Below are positions 9,795 through 18,945 of a stretch of 64,000 nt of DNA, in pieces. The DNA comes from Lolliginicoccus suaedae (GTDB lineage Bacteria; Actinomycetota; Actinomycetes; Mycobacteriales; Mycobacteriaceae): NCBI RefSeq assembly GCF_008312885.1, contig NZ_VSSO01000001.1, positions 310,001 through 374,000 of the forward strand. The letters are read 5' to 3'. Numbering within the stretch: position 1 is the stretch's first letter; each line of letters begins with the position of its first letter. The notes beneath the pieces were generated by a model. That model saw nothing but the letters and a program-made list of their open reading frames with translations. It was not told the DNA's origin and searched no databases. A program made the position numbers and the translations under genes.

Positions 9795-9800
9795 TAGGCT
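9795..9800 (+). promoter_or_regulatory. -10 element TAGGCT for leaderless histidine kinase
   Basis: TAGGCT ends 8 nt before the GTG at 9809 and no ribosome-binding site is present. This decides the start at 9809 over the in-frame ATG at 9770. Confidence 0.5.
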
Positions 9801-9808
9801 GGCTGTCC

Positions 9809-10966
9809 GTGGGGCGCATTACTCGCTGGATACGGGACGAGCCGCGGTTCGCTGACGGACTGCTCGCTTTGGTGTTCGTGCTTTTCGAGGCGCTCGCCGC
9901 GCCGCGCAGCGATGATCCGGCCGTTTTCCTTGCACTTGGTGTGCTGCTGTGCGCGCCGATCGTGATGCGTCGCACCGCGCCCGCCGCGTCGGCTTTCGCG
10001 ATCCTGCTGGTCTCGATCGTCTCGTCGCTGGTGCTGGCCCGGTTCGACAATGACACTGTGGGCCACCCGGCTGGATTGTTGCTGATCGTGGCGCTGTACT
10101 CACTGGTGGTGCATTCGCGCCGCTGGGTGGCGGTCCTCTACCTACTGGGGCTCGGCGCCGACACTGCGGTGAAGATCCTCGCGCTCGACTACGAGATGCC
10201 CGAGACGGTCCTCTACCTCGCGGGCTTCTACTTGCTCGCCTGGGCCATCGCTGAGGTCGTCGCGGTCCGCCACCGCCACCACGAGGAGATCGCCGCGCGC
10301 CTCGAGATCGCGGAGACGGATCGGGATCGCCGCGCCGAGGACGCTGTCGCTGCTGAGCGCACCCGCATTGCCCGCGAGCTGCATGACGTTGTCGCGCATT
10401 CGGTGAGCGTGATGATCGTGCAGGCCGAGGGGGCGTCCTATGCGGTGCGCTCCAATCCTGATGTCGCGGAGAAGGCCCTGCGCACGGTCGCGGCGACGGG
10501 GCGGGAGGCACTGACCGAGCTGCGTCGCACCCTGGCGCTGCTGCGCGACGAGACGACCACCAATGAGGTGCTTGACTATGGCACCGCTGGCCTTGCTCGC
10601 ACGGCGGCGTTGATGCGCGATGCCGGGCTGCCGGTGGAGCTGGAGATCACGGGGGATGTCGATGCGCTCGCCCCCGCGCTGGGGCTGGGCATCAAGCGGA
10701 TCGTGCAGGAATCGCTGACCAACGTCCTCCGCCATGCCGGGGACGGCGCCCGGGCGACGGTGGTGGTGCAGCGCGCGGCGGAGCAGGTCACCGTGTCGGT
10801 CACCGATCAGGGCGGCAACGGGATCGCCCGCCAGGGGCACGGCAGCGGCAACGGCATCGTGGGCATGCGCGAGCGCGTCGCGGTGCTGGGCGGCACGCTG
10901 TGCACCGAGGAGCTGCCCGGCGATGGGTGGCGCGTCACCGCCACGCTGCCCGTCGGTCCGGAATAG
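9809..10966 (+). CDS. Membrane sensor histidine kinase, HisKA_3 (NarL-partner) type
   Basis: 385-aa two-component sensor. Residues about 15-165 contain four to five hydrophobic segments with little extracellular loop, so it probably senses something in or near the membrane. A charged coiled linker follows (RHRHHEEIAARLEIAETDRDRR). The dimerisation/phospho-acceptor motif is RTIARELHDV-like (ERTRIARELHDVVAHSVSVM, His near 193), and the ATPase domain shows the N-box (QESLTNVLRHAG) and G-box (GSGNGIVGMRERV). It is immediately followed by its response regulator 24 bp downstream. The stimulus is unknown; such actinobacterial pairs often respond to envelope or antibiotic stress. Confidence 0.92.
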   Translation: MGRITRWIRDEPRFADGLLALVFVLFEALAAPRSDDPAVFLALGVLLCAPIVMRRTAPAASAFAILLVSIVSSLVLARFDNDTVGHPAGLLLIVALYSLVVHSRRWVAVLYLLGLGADTAVKILALDYEMPETVLYLAGFYLLAWAIAEVVAVRHRHHEEIAARLEIAETDRDRRAEDAVAAERTRIARELHDVVAHSVSVMIVQAEGASYAVRSNPDVAEKALRTVAATGREALTELRRTLALLRDETTTNEVLDYGTAGLARTAALMRDAGLPVELEITGDVDALAPALGLGIKRIVQESLTNVLRHAGDGARATVVVQRAAEQVTVSVTDQGGNGIARQGHGSGNGIVGMRERVAVLGGTLCTEELPGDGWRVTATLPVGPE

Positions 10967-10978
10967 TACTGGCGGTAC

Positions 10979-10984
10979 TAGTCT
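10979..10984 (+). promoter_or_regulatory. -10 element TAGTCT for leaderless response regulator
   Basis: TAGTCT sits 6 nt before the GTG at 10991, in the 24-bp gap after the kinase. The regulator may thus be made from its own leaderless transcript in addition to the bicistronic one. Confidence 0.45.
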
Positions 10985-10990
10985 GGGCGG

Positions 10991-11650
10991 GTGCCGATCT
11001 CCGTGCTTCTCGTCGACGACCAGGAACTCATGCGGATGGGCCTGCGCATGATCATCGATGCCCACCCGGGCCTGACGGTGGTGTGCGAGGCCGGGGATGG
11101 CGCCGAGGCCGTGCGCCAGGCCGAGATCCACTGCCCCGACGTGGTGCTGATGGACGTGCGCATGCCGGTGATGGACGGGGTGACGGCTACGGCCCGCATC
11201 ACCGAGCGCTGCGCCTCCACGCGCGTCCTGGTGATGACGACGTTCGACCTCGACGAGCATGTGCTGGGCGCGCTGAACGCGGGGGCGAGCGGGTTCCTGC
11301 TCAAGGACACGCCTCCTGACGAGCTGGTCTCGGCGATCCGTTCCGTCGCGGCCGGGGATGCTGTCGTCTCGCCGAAGGTGACCCGGCGCCTGCTCGACCG
11401 GATGCTGGCTGGCACCACGGGACCGGCCACCCCGCCGCCGGTGGTGTTCGAGCTCACCGAGCGGGAGCGAGAGGTGCTCGGGCTGATCGCGGCTGGCATG
11501 TCCAACGCCGAGATCGGCGCCACCCTGCACCTGTCCGAAGCGACGGTGAAGACGCACGTCGGGCGGGTACTCGCGAAGCTCGGCGTGCGCGACCGCGTGC
11601 AGGCGGTGGTGTTCGCCTACGAGAACGGGCTCGTCACCCCGGGGGCCTGA
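10991..11650 (+). CDS. LuxR/NarL-type response regulator
   Basis: 219-aa transcription factor paired with the preceding kinase. The N-terminal receiver (about residues 1-120) has the acidic pair in LLVDDQELMRMGL, the phospho-acceptor Asp in PDVVLMDVRMPVMDG and the switch Lys in FLLKDTPPDEL. The C-terminal GerE/LuxR helix-turn-helix reads LTEREREVLGLIAAGMSNAE then LSEATVKTHVGRVLAKLGVR. Targets are not evident; the divergent small membrane protein is the nearest candidate. The GTG start is supported by the leaderless -10. Confidence 0.93.
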   Translation: MPISVLLVDDQELMRMGLRMIIDAHPGLTVVCEAGDGAEAVRQAEIHCPDVVLMDVRMPVMDGVTATARITERCASTRVLVMTTFDLDEHVLGALNAGASGFLLKDTPPDELVSAIRSVAAGDAVVSPKVTRRLLDRMLAGTTGPATPPPVVFELTEREREVLGLIAAGMSNAEIGATLHLSEATVKTHVGRVLAKLGVRDRVQAVVFAYENGLVTPGA

Positions 11651-11743
11651 GCCGCCGGGCCCCTCCGTGCCTGGCATTCGCCCGCAGCGGCAGGATAGGG
11701 AACACTGGGAGGGCACGAACGCACCACTGGAAAGGGCTGACGC

Positions 11744-12328
11744 GTGCCACTGCTGATCCTGCTCGTCTATATCATCGTCGAGGTCGCCGCCATCGCGGGA
11801 CTCGTCTCGCTGGTCGGTTTCTGGTGGACTCTCGCGATCATCCTCGGCAGCATCCTGGCTGGGTCGGTGCTGTTCGCCTCGCAGACGCGGTCCTCGATGC
11901 GGCAGGTCTCGGCCGCCATGCACGGCGAGGGCTCCCCGGCCAGCGCTCTCGCGGATACCGCCACCGTGGGCGTCGCCGGGATCCTGCTGACCATTCCCGG
12001 CATCGTCACCAGTGCCATCGGCCTGCTCATCCTGTTCCCGCCCACCCGTGTCCTGCTGCGCCCGGTGGTGCCTTACCTGTTCTTCCGCCAGCAGCGCAGG
12101 GCCGCTGAGCGGATGGGCTACACCGGGATGGGCTTCCCCGGGATGGGCGATGGCCCGGCAGGCCGGCGCCGCGGCGGCACCATCATCGACGGCGAGGTCG
12201 TCGATACCAGTACCCGCCCCACGGCCGAGGATGGCACGATCATCGAGGGCGAGATCGCCCCGCCGCCCCCGGACGGACCGGATCCGGGGGAGAAGCAGGA
12301 CCCGAACGAGGAGGATCCGCGCCAGTGA
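11744..12328 (+). CDS. fxsA: FxsA-family membrane protein
   Basis: 194-aa inner-membrane protein of the FxsA family (in E. coli overproduction relieves F-plasmid exclusion of phage T7). Three to four hydrophobic segments occupy residues about 1-115, including LLILLVYIIVEVAAIAGLV and the family-typical GVAGILLTIPGIVTSAIGLL with LFPPTRVLLRP. The tail (about 115-194) is polar, Gly/Pro/Asp rich, with two near-identical phrases (GTIIDGEVVD, GTIIEGEIAP). A good ribosome site (GGAAAGGG) precedes GTG 11744. Its stop overlaps the next start (GTGA). The order fxsA, amidohydrolase, ppm1/lnt, rbpA is also found in mycobacteria. Confidence 0.88.
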   Translation: MPLLILLVYIIVEVAAIAGLVSLVGFWWTLAIILGSILAGSVLFASQTRSSMRQVSAAMHGEGSPASALADTATVGVAGILLTIPGIVTSAIGLLILFPPTRVLLRPVVPYLFFRQQRRAAERMGYTGMGFPGMGDGPAGRRRGGTIIDGEVVDTSTRPTAEDGTIIEGEIAPPPPDGPDPGEKQDPNEEDPRQ

Positions 12329-13935
12329 GCACCCAGCTGCTCGTCGGCGGGCGCATCTATAGCCCCACCAATCCCGACGCCACGACCATGGCCGTCAGCA
12401 ACGGCACCATCGTGTGGCTCGGCGAGGAACGCCCCGGCCGCGCCCTGCACCCCGACGCGGAGATCATCGACCTCGAGGGCGCGTTCGTCACCCCCGCATT
12501 CGTGGACCCGCACGTGCATGTCACCGCTGCGGGCCTGCAGCTGACCAGCCTCGATCTCCTTGGTTGCGCGAGCCGCGACGAGCTGATCGAGCGACTTCGC
12601 GCGCACGCCGCCACCCATCCGGGCGAGGTGATCTGGGCGACCGGCTGGGACGAGACCACCTGGGACTGCCAGCAGCCGCCCACCACGAACGATCTCGACG
12701 CGGCAGCACCCGGCCTCGCGGTGTACGCGGTGCGTATCGACGCTCATTCCGCGGCCGCCTCCACTGCGCTGCGCGAGGCCACCGCGGGCCTGACGGGCGC
12801 GGCAGGCTTCGCGCCGGAGGGTCCACTGACCGCCGAGGCGCACCACCTCGTGCGGCATCGCGCCAGCGAGCTGCTCAGCCCCGCGCAGCGTGCAGCTGCC
12901 CGGACCGCCGTGCTCGATCTCGCCGCCTCTCGGGGCGTGGTGTGCGTGCACGAGTGCGGTGGGCCGGATATCTCCGGCCTCGATGATTTCCTCGATCTGC
13001 TCGGCACCGAGCATGGCGTGCAGGTGCGCGGCTACTGGGGCCAGGCCGTCGCCACCGCGGCGGAGGCCACCGACCTGCTCGCCGCCACCGGCGCCCACTC
13101 CCTCGGCGGTGACTTGTTCGCCGATGGCGCCATAGGCTCGCGCACCGCGTGGCTCACCAATCCCTACGCCGAGCCCGTCGCGGGGTGCCAGCATGCCTAC
13201 GGGCGCACCTACCTCGACGCCGACACGATGGCCGCCCACCTCATCGCCTGCACGGAGGCCGGCATCCAGTCCGGGTTCCACGTCATCGGCGACGCCGCTG
13301 TCACGGCCGCCATCGATGCGCTCGAGCGCGCCGAGCATCAGTGCGGCGTGCGCGCCGTCGCCGCCTGCGGCCACCGCCTCGAGCACGTGGAGATGATCAC
13401 CCGCGAGCAGGCCGGCGTGCTGGCCCGCCTCGGCGTGATCGCGAGCATGCAACCGGTGTTCGACGCCCTGTGGGGCGGCCCGGACGGCATGTACGCGCAG
13501 CGCCTCGGTGCTGATCGTGCCGCGACCTTGAACCCGTTCGCGATGCTCGCCGCCACCGGGGTCTCCCTCGCGTTCGGCTCCGACAGCCCCGTCACGCCGA
13601 TCGATCCGTGGCCGATGATCCGTGCCGCGGTGCATCACCGCACCCCGGGCAGCGGCATCTCGCCGCGGGCGGCGTTCTCCGCGGCCACGCGGGGCGCCTG
13701 GCGCGCCGGAGGTGTCCGTGACGGCATCGCGGGCACGCTCGTTCCGGGCGCGCCCGCCTCGTACGCGGTGTGGGAGGCGGGCGAGCTGGTCATCTCCGCG
13801 CCGAGCAACGCGGTGCAGCGCTGGTCCACCGATCCCCGGTCGCGCGTGCCACCGCTGCCGGACCTCGAGGCGCCGCTGCCGGTGTGCCTGCGCACGGTCC
13901 GTGACGGCGTCACGATCTACGAGCGCGGCCAGTGA
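12325..13935 (+). CDS. YtcJ-like metal-dependent amidohydrolase
   Basis: 536-aa amidohydrolase-superfamily enzyme of the YtcJ/N-substituted formamide deformylase-like group (Amidohydro_3). Metal-binding features are TPAFVDPHVHVTAAG (about residue 68), VCVHECGG, FHVIGDAAV, GHRLEHVEM and AFGSDSPVTPIDPW. GTG 12325 overlaps fxsA by GTGA, and the next gene again overlaps by GTGA, so fxsA, this gene and lnt form one operon. The conserved neighbourhood with lipoprotein-modification genes suggests a constitutive role in the envelope region, but the substrate cannot be deduced. Confidence 0.85.
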   Translation: MSTQLLVGGRIYSPTNPDATTMAVSNGTIVWLGEERPGRALHPDAEIIDLEGAFVTPAFVDPHVHVTAAGLQLTSLDLLGCASRDELIERLRAHAATHPGEVIWATGWDETTWDCQQPPTTNDLDAAAPGLAVYAVRIDAHSAAASTALREATAGLTGAAGFAPEGPLTAEAHHLVRHRASELLSPAQRAAARTAVLDLAASRGVVCVHECGGPDISGLDDFLDLLGTEHGVQVRGYWGQAVATAAEATDLLAATGAHSLGGDLFADGAIGSRTAWLTNPYAEPVAGCQHAYGRTYLDADTMAAHLIACTEAGIQSGFHVIGDAAVTAAIDALERAEHQCGVRAVAACGHRLEHVEMITREQAGVLARLGVIASMQPVFDALWGGPDGMYAQRLGADRAATLNPFAMLAATGVSLAFGSDSPVTPIDPWPMIRAAVHHRTPGSGISPRAAFSAATRGAWRAGGVRDGIAGTLVPGAPASYAVWEAGELVISAPSNAVQRWSTDPRSRVPPLPDLEAPLPVCLRTVRDGVTIYERGQ

Positions 13936-15533
13936 GCGTTGGCACGGCACCGGTGATCGACCGTCCCGTGGTGGCCCGCCAGGCTGCCCGGATGGCGCTC
14001 TCGGTGCTCGCGGGCGTCCTGCTGTACCTGAGCTTCCCGCCGAGCCCGCACTGGTATGCCGCACCCCTAGGAATCGCGCTGCTCGTCGGCGTGCTCACCG
14101 GCTGGGCGGGCCGCCCGATCAGCGCGCGCGCCGGTTTCGGGCACGGCTTCCTCGCCGGGGCGGGCTTCTTCATCCCGCTGCTGCCGTGGGTGGGCATGTA
14201 TGTCGGCGCCGTGCCGTGGCTGGCCCTGGCGCTGGTGTGCGCGCTGTACATGGGGCTGTTCGGCGCGGGCACGGTGGTGGCGTGGCGGTTGCCCCGGTAC
14301 GCGGCGGTAGCGGTGATCCCGCTGTGGTGGGCGGCGACCGAATGGCTGCGCTCGATCTTCCCGTTCGGCGGTTTCCCCTGGGGCAGGCTTGCTTTCGGGC
14401 AATCGGGATCTCCCTTGCTGCCGATCGCCGCTCTCGGGGGTGCCCCGCTGCTCAGCACGGTCGTCGCGCTGCTCGGCGTGGCGGTACTGCTGCTCGGGGC
14501 GGCTATCGCGCGCCGCGACATCCAGGACGGCGCAGCAACAGCGGTGAGCCTCGCGCTCGTGACCGGCACGGCCGCCGCGATGACACCCATGGTCTCGCCC
14601 GCTCCTGAGGGGGCTCCGACGCTGACGATCGCGGCGGTGCAGGGCAACGTGCCACGCCTGGGCCTGGAGTTCAACGCGCAGCGCCGCGCCGTGCTGGCCA
14701 ACCACGTCGATGTCACCCTGGAGCTCGCGGCGGCGGTGGAGCGGGGGGAGCAGCCCCGTCCCGATCTCGTCATCTGGCCGGAGAACTCCTCGGATGTGGA
14801 CCCGCTGCGCGACGCGGAGGCATCAAGCCTCATCACGGGCGCCGCCCGGCGCATTGGTGCTCCCATCGTGGTGGGCGCAGTGCTCTACAACGGGGATGGC
14901 ACGTTCACCAACAGTGTCATGGCGTGGGACCCGGTCGCGGGCCCGGTGGACCGGCATGACAAGGCGATCATCCAGCCGTTCGGCGAGTACATGCCTATGC
15001 GTGGCTTCTTCCGGTTGTTCTCCGACTACGTCGACCTTGCTGGCAATTTCGTGCCCGGAGACAGTGACTGGGTCATCGAGGCCGGGGGAGTTCCGCTGGG
15101 CATCGCCACCTGCTACGAGGTGGCCTTCGACCGTGCTTTCGCCACCGCGGTGCGCTCGGGGGCGCAGATCCTTGCCGTACCGACGAACAACGCGACGTTC
15201 ACCACGCCCGATGAGCCCGACATGACCTACCAGCAGCTCGCCATGTCGCGGGTGCGGGCCGTCGAGCATGGTCGCGCGGTGGTCGTCGCCGCCACCAGTG
15301 GCGTAAGCGCACTGGTGCTTCCCGACGGATCAGTGATCGCCGAGTCCGGGATCTTCGAGCGCGACGTGCTCGTCGCGGAGATGCCGCTGCGCACGGAGCT
15401 GACAGTGGCGACCAGGCTGGGCGCGTGGCCCGAGCGGGGACTCGTCGCCGCTGCGGTCATCGCGCTGCTCGTCGCGCTTGCCCGCGGCCGGGAGCGGTCG
15501 GGCCCGGACACGGAGATCGCGGCATCCACGTGA
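13932..15533 (+). CDS. lnt: Apolipoprotein N-acyltransferase
   Basis: 533-aa membrane enzyme that N-acylates the lipid-modified cysteine of lipoproteins. The first ~210 residues hold six to seven hydrophobic segments (including [10 protein letters not shown] and [13 protein letters not shown]). The nitrilase-like periplasmic domain carries the Glu-Lys-Cys triad: Glu in [10 protein letters not shown], Lys in [15 protein letters not shown] and Cys in [14 protein letters not shown] final hydrophobic helix lies near residue 510. In M. tuberculosis Lnt and Ppm1 are fused in one protein; here, as in M. smegmatis and corynebacteria, they are separate genes. Start overlaps the preceding stop (GTGA). 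Confidence 0.95.
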   Translation: MSVGTAPVIDRPVVARQAARMALSVLAGVLLYLSFPPSPHWYAAPLGIALLVGVLTGWAGRPISARAGFGHGFLAGAGFFIPLLPWVGMYVGAVPWLALALVCALYMGLFGAGTVVAWRLPRYAAVAVIPLWWAATEWLRSIFPFGGFPWGRLAFGQSGSPLLPIAALGGAPLLSTVVALLGVAVLLLGAAIARRDIQDGAATAVSLALVTGTAAAMTPMVSPAPEGAPTLTIAAVQGNVPRLGLEFNAQRRAVLANHVDVTLELAAAVERGEQPRPDLVIWPENSSDVDPLRDAEASSLITGAARRIGAPIVVGAVLYNGDGTFTNSVMAWDPVAGPVDRHDKAIIQPFGEYMPMRGFFRLFSDYVDLAGNFVPGDSDWVIEAGGVPLGIATCYEVAFDRAFATAVRSGAQILAVPTNNATFTTPDEPDMTYQQLAMSRVRAVEHGRAVVVAATSGVSALVLPDGSVIAESGIFERDVLVAEMPLRTELTVATRLGAWPERGLVAAAVIALLVALARGRERSGPDTEIAAST

Positions 15534-15651
15534 TGCGTACGCGCTAGGCGGCGTGGCGTTTTGGCCCAGCCGGTCACGGACAGGACCCTTACGGGATAGA
15601 TTCAGCGGGGAACATTTTGACGCAAGCACCATGGCGGCAGGAAGGACGACA

Positions 15652-16437
15652 ATGACGCCGGGCACATCCGGGGACAGCCCCGACACGAGGCCAAGCGCGC
15701 GCACGCTGGTGATCATCCCCACCTACAACGAGCGCGACAACCTCGGCATCATCATCGAGCGGCTGCACAATTCGCTTCCGCACGTGCACGCGCTCATCGT
15801 TGATGACGGCAGCCCCGACGGCACGGGCCAGCTCGCCGACGAGCTCGCTGCCGCCGACGAGCAGGGCCGCATCCACGTGATGCACCGCACCGAGAAGAAC
15901 GGTCTCGGTGCCGCCTATATCGCTGGATTCGCCTGGGGACTCGACCGTGACTACGACGTGCTCGTCGAGATGGACGCCGATGGCAGCCACGCGCCCGAGC
16001 AGCTGCATCGCCTGCTCGATCAGATCGACGGCGGCTACGACCTCGTGCTCGGCTCCCGCTACGTGCCCGGCGGCACCGTGGTCAACTGGCCGAAGCGCCG
16101 CGAGTGGCTCTCGCGCGGCGGCAATATCTACTCCCGCCTCGCGCTCAAGGCACCGCTGAAGGACATCACCGGCGGCTATCGCGCCTTCCGGCGCAAGGTC
16201 CTCGAGACCCTCAGCCTCGACGCCGTGGAGTCGCATGGCTATTGCTTCCAGGTCGACCTCGCATGGCGGACCATCCAGGCCGGGTTCAATGTCACCGAGG
16301 TACCGATCACTTTCACCGAGCGCGAGCGCGGCGAGTCGAAGATGAGCGGCAACATTGTCCGCGAGGCGCTGATGAAGGTGACCCAGTGGGGCATCCGCTA
16401 CCGGATCGAGAAGCTCAAGGGGCTGCGCAAGTCCTGA
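15652..16437 (+). CDS. ppm1: Polyprenol-phosphate mannosyltransferase (Ppm1/Dpm1-type)
   Basis: 261-aa GT2 glycosyltransferase that makes polyprenyl-phosphate-mannose from GDP-mannose, the donor for lipomannan/lipoarabinomannan and protein O-mannosylation. Motifs: [26 protein letters not shown], the metal-binding [14 protein letters not shown] and [10 protein letters not shown], and the C-terminal [14 protein letters not shown]. There is no transmembrane segment, so it probably depends on the neighbouring membrane-bound Lnt domain for membrane localisation, as reported for split mycobacterial versions. ATG 15652 is preferred over 15631 because AGGAAGGA lies about 6 nt upstream. It converges on rbpA across a strong terminator. 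Confidence 0.93.
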   Translation: MTPGTSGDSPDTRPSARTLVIIPTYNERDNLGIIIERLHNSLPHVHALIVDDGSPDGTGQLADELAAADEQGRIHVMHRTEKNGLGAAYIAGFAWGLDRDYDVLVEMDADGSHAPEQLHRLLDQIDGGYDLVLGSRYVPGGTVVNWPKRREWLSRGGNIYSRLALKAPLKDITGGYRAFRRKVLETLSLDAVESHGYCFQVDLAWRTIQAGFNVTEVPITFTERERGESKMSGNIVREALMKVTQWGIRYRIEKLKGLRKS

Positions 16438-16464
16438 TCGCCCCATAAGCGCGCGCCGCGAATG

Positions 16465-16509
16465 CGACAGCGCCCCCTGCCGGATGCATTCCGGTTGGGG
16501 GCGCTGTCG
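16465..16509. terminator. Bidirectional terminator between ppm1 and rbpA
   Basis: A perfect 13-bp stem (16465-16477 with 16497-16509, CGACAGCGCCCCC) encloses an inner 5-bp stem (CCGGA/TCCGG, 16480-16484 with 16490-16494). It lies between the convergent ppm1 and rbpA stop codons and is symmetric, so it can end transcripts from both sides. The T-tract is weak, as usual for this phylum. Confidence 0.85.
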
Positions 16510-16522
16510 TTGTGCCGCTGGA

Positions 16523-16867
16523 TCAGGTGGTGATGCCGCGGCGGCGCTTCTTGAGCAGATCGAGACGCTCCTGGAGCAACTCCTCGAGCTCCTTCTCGCT
16601 GCGGCGCTCGAGCAGCATGTCCCAGTGGGTGCGCGGCGGCTTGACCTTCTTGGCCTCGGCCGCGGTGCCCTCCATCAGCTCGCCCTCTTCGCCGTTCTTG
16701 CAGATCCACACTCCTGGGATCTCTGCCTCGTCGGCGAACGGGATGTCGAACTCCTCGCCACTGGGCGTGCGGTAGCGGGCGTAGCGGCGTGGGGCGAGGT
16801 CGTGGTCCCGGTCCGTCTCGTAGCTCACCGCGCCGAGGCGGCTTCCTCGAAGTACGCGATCTGCCAT
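16523..16867 (-). CDS. rbpA: RNA polymerase-binding protein RbpA
   Basis: 114-aa actinobacterial transcription activator that binds RNA polymerase and group 1/2 sigma factors and stabilises open complexes. The sequence is close to the mycobacterial protein from end to end: MADRVLRGSRLGAVSYETDR at the N-terminus, the zinc-ribbon-like core domain (PFADEAEIPGVWICKNGEEG), the basic linker KKVKPPRTHWDMLLERRS, and the C-terminal sigma-interaction helix (ELEELLQERLDLLKKRR). Only one of the zinc-type cysteines is visible, as in mycobacterial RbpA. It faces ppm1 as in M. tuberculosis (Rv2050/Rv2051c), a useful synteny marker for the lineage. Confidence 0.97.
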   Translation of the reverse strand: MADRVLRGSRLGAVSYETDRDHDLAPRRYARYRTPSGEEFDIPFADEAEIPGVWICKNGEEGELMEGTAAEAKKVKPPRTHWDMLLERRSEKELEELLQERLDLLKKRRRGITT

Positions 16868-17078
16868 GGCAATACCCTCTCATCGTCGGACACGAAAGCC
16901 GGTGGTCCGGTGGGCCCGCGCGTCGAAGCGCGGACCGTTCATAATGCTCAACGCCGTGGGCGGCGCAAACGTTCCCGCGGCCCGGTCGCAATATCCTACT
17001 CCCTGGCCGGTGCTGGCGTTCGGCCGCCGGTGGAGCCGCCGTGCCGGCGCGGGACTGCCGGTACGGTCCGGTTGCCGC

Positions 17079-17084
17079 TAGTGT
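17079..17084 (+). promoter_or_regulatory. -10 element TAGTGT, leaderless start
   Basis: TAGTGT ends 8 nt before GTG 17093 with no ribosome-binding site, setting the start of the small zinc-finger-like protein. Confidence 0.4.
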
Positions 17085-17092
17085 GTGCTCTC

Positions 17093-17425
17093 GTGGCAGC
17101 AGCAACGCGGCGACCGCACCCGTGCGCGTGGTGCGGCAGGGAAGTCATCGACACAGGCATGGGGCGCCGGCGCCAGTACTGCCGGCAGTCCTGCCGGCAG
17201 CGCGCGTACGAGCATCGCAGCAGCCTGCGCGGCACCAGCATCCCGGAGAACGCGGTCGTGCTGACCCCGGAGGAGGCCGCGGCGCTCGCGGACCGGGCTT
17301 TCGCCGTGCGGTGCGCCGCGGAGGATGTTGCTACCGCGCTCGACGAGGATGCGCCCCGGGGCGAGCTGCGCCAGCTCGTGGCCCAGCTCACCGATCTCGC
17401 GCGCGACGCCGAGCGCCTGCGCTAG
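17093..17425 (+). CDS. Small protein with Cys pairs (zinc-finger-like), hypothetical
   Basis: 110-aa protein beginning with a Cys cluster, PCAWCGREVIDTG then RQYCRQSCRQRAYEHRSS, that resembles a short CxxC...CxxxC zinc-binding knuckle with a basic flank (possible nucleic-acid contact). The second half (about residues 50-110) is an acidic, Ala/Leu/Glu-rich amphipathic region that could form helical coils. A small uncharacterised gene also follows rbpA in mycobacteria; whether this is its orthologue I cannot tell. It converges with the siderophore monooxygenase gene, 9 bp between stops. Confidence 0.65.
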   Translation: MAAATRRPHPCAWCGREVIDTGMGRRRQYCRQSCRQRAYEHRSSLRGTSIPENAVVLTPEEAAALADRAFAVRCAAEDVATALDEDAPRGELRQLVAQLTDLARDAERLR

Positions 17426-17434
17426 CTGTGGTTC

Positions 17435-18769
17435 TCAGGCGGTCGCGCGCGCGGCGGCCTGCTGCATCCAGCTAGGCACGGTCACCGCGCGGTTGCGGAT
17501 GATCGAGCGCAGGATGTCGCCGCTGCGCACCGCGACGTTCGACAGCAACGACGAGGTGAGCCCGTGGCTGTGCTCCACGCCGCCCTGGAAGTAGATCCCG
17601 GCCTGGATGGCCGGAGAGGTGACGGCGCGGTAGTCGCGGGAGATCTGCCGATCGCGGGGCTCGGCGGGCACGAGGTCGCCGAGGATCGGGGCGAGCGGCG
17701 CGGGGGCGAAACCGGTCGCGAGGATCACCGCATCGCAGGCTAGTTGCTCGTCCTCGCCGGTGAGCTCGGAGCGGATCTGGACGTTGATGCCGGTGGCGTG
17801 CTCGGTCGCGCTGGTGACGTGGCAGCCGCGACGCATGAACAGCCTGCGGGGCCCGCGCACGCGCTCCTGGTACTCGGCGGCGTAGAGCTTGTTGATCAGC
17901 TCGAGATCGACGACGGCGTAGTTGGTGCTGCGGTGGATGTCGAGCAGTCGCTGGCGTGCCTCGGCCGGGGCCCCATGGAACTCGTCGACCGCGCTGGGAT
18001 CAAAGATCCGGTTGGCGTAGGGGGAGTCGTCGGCGGGGCTGTACCCGAAGCGGGAGAACACGTTGTGGATCTCGGCGCCGGGGTAGTTGGCGTGGAGGAA
18101 GTCGACGATCTCTGCGGCGCTCTGGCCCGCGCCGATCACCGCGAACCGCTGGTTGGTGGGCTCGGGCATGGTGGCGAGGTGCTGGAGGAAGCGATGGTTG
18201 TGGAAGCAGCGGGAGGAGGCGGTGGCCCACTCGGGGTGCTTCTCGCGCAGGCCGACCGCCAGGACGACGTTGCGGGCGCGGAACGACTCCCCGGCGCTGG
18301 TGGTCACGATGAAGCGGCGCGTGATGCCGTCAGCGTCGGGCTCGGGCAGCACGCTGGTGACGGTGGTGGAGTAGCGGACGTCGGCGGAGACGTTGCTCGC
18401 GGCCCACTCGAGGTAGTCGTGGAACTCGTGGCGGGTGGGGAAGAACGTCTGGTGGTTGACGAAATCTACGAGGCGGCCCTGGGCGTGCAGGTAGGACAGG
18501 AAGGTGTAGGGGCTGCGCGGGTTGCGGAAGGTGACGAGATCCTTCGGGAAGGCGATCTGCATGGTCGTGCCATCGAGCAGCATTCCGCGGTGCCAGCCGA
18601 AGCGGTCCTGCTTCTCGAGGAACACAGCGGAGAGAGGCGTGGACTCGGCGTCAGCGTTGTGCTCCTCCAGCGCGATGGCGAGCGCGAGGTTGGATGGGCC
18701 GAACCCGATGCCGATGACGTCGTGGACGTGGTCCGCCTCGTGGCCGCTGGTGCTCGCCGACGCTGTCAT
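17435..18769 (-). CDS. L-ornithine N5-monooxygenase (siderophore biosynthesis)
   Basis: 444-aa flavin monooxygenase of the SidA/PvdA/IucD family that hydroxylates the side-chain amine of ornithine (or lysine) for hydroxamate siderophores. Features in order: FAD-binding GIGFGPSNLALAIAL (about residue 20), the family block TMQIAFPKDLVTFRNPRSPY, PTRHEFHDYLEWAA, NADPH-binding AVIGAGQSAAEIVDFL (about 205) and the C-terminal ATGF motif (ILATGFAPAP). Ornithine rather than lysine is inferred from the hydroxyornithine-type adenylation codes in the neighbouring NRPS and the divergent formyltransferase. A GGGGAGA ribosome site precedes ATG 18769, and an IdeR-like box lies about 70 bp upstream. Confidence 0.93.
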   Translation of the reverse strand: MTASASTSGHEADHVHDVIGIGFGPSNLALAIALEEHNADAESTPLSAVFLEKQDRFGWHRGMLLDGTTMQIAFPKDLVTFRNPRSPYTFLSYLHAQGRLVDFVNHQTFFPTRHEFHDYLEWAASNVSADVRYSTTVTSVLPEPDADGITRRFIVTTSAGESFRARNVVLAVGLREKHPEWATASSRCFHNHRFLQHLATMPEPTNQRFAVIGAGQSAAEIVDFLHANYPGAEIHNVFSRFGYSPADDSPYANRIFDPSAVDEFHGAPAEARQRLLDIHRSTNYAVVDLELINKLYAAEYQERVRGPRRLFMRRGCHVTSATEHATGINVQIRSELTGEDEQLACDAVILATGFAPAPLAPILGDLVPAEPRDRQISRDYRAVTSPAIQAGIYFQGGVEHSHGLTSSLLSNVAVRSGDILRSIIRNRAVTVPSWMQQAAARATA

Positions 18770-18836
18770 GTTCTCCCCGTTCCGAAGTGGCGTTCAATGC
18801 GGTCGTGGTAAGGGGTACCTCACCGACTCGATTACT

Positions 18837-18855
18837 TTAGCTGAGGCTCGCCTTA
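18837..18855. promoter_or_regulatory. IdeR/DtxR-like iron box upstream of the monooxygenase
   Basis: TTAGCTGAGGCTCGCCTTA matches the 19-bp DtxR/IdeR palindrome (TTAGGTTAGGCTAACCTAA) at 13-14 positions and lies 68-86 bp before ATG 18769. This predicts Fe2+-dependent repression of siderophore precursor synthesis. Confidence 0.6.
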
Positions 18856-18945
18856 TTAGGAAAGGCGGGGATTGGCTAGCTTGGCCTAGCCCTGCTCGCT
18901 CGCGCCCCCCGTCCGCCCCGGTCCGCTGGTGCCTCACCCGCTGCA

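Noticed and set aside
18808-18826. Possible second iron box near the monooxygenase (GTAAGGGGTACCTCACCGA)
   Set aside because: Only about 6 of 19 positions match the DtxR/IdeR consensus.
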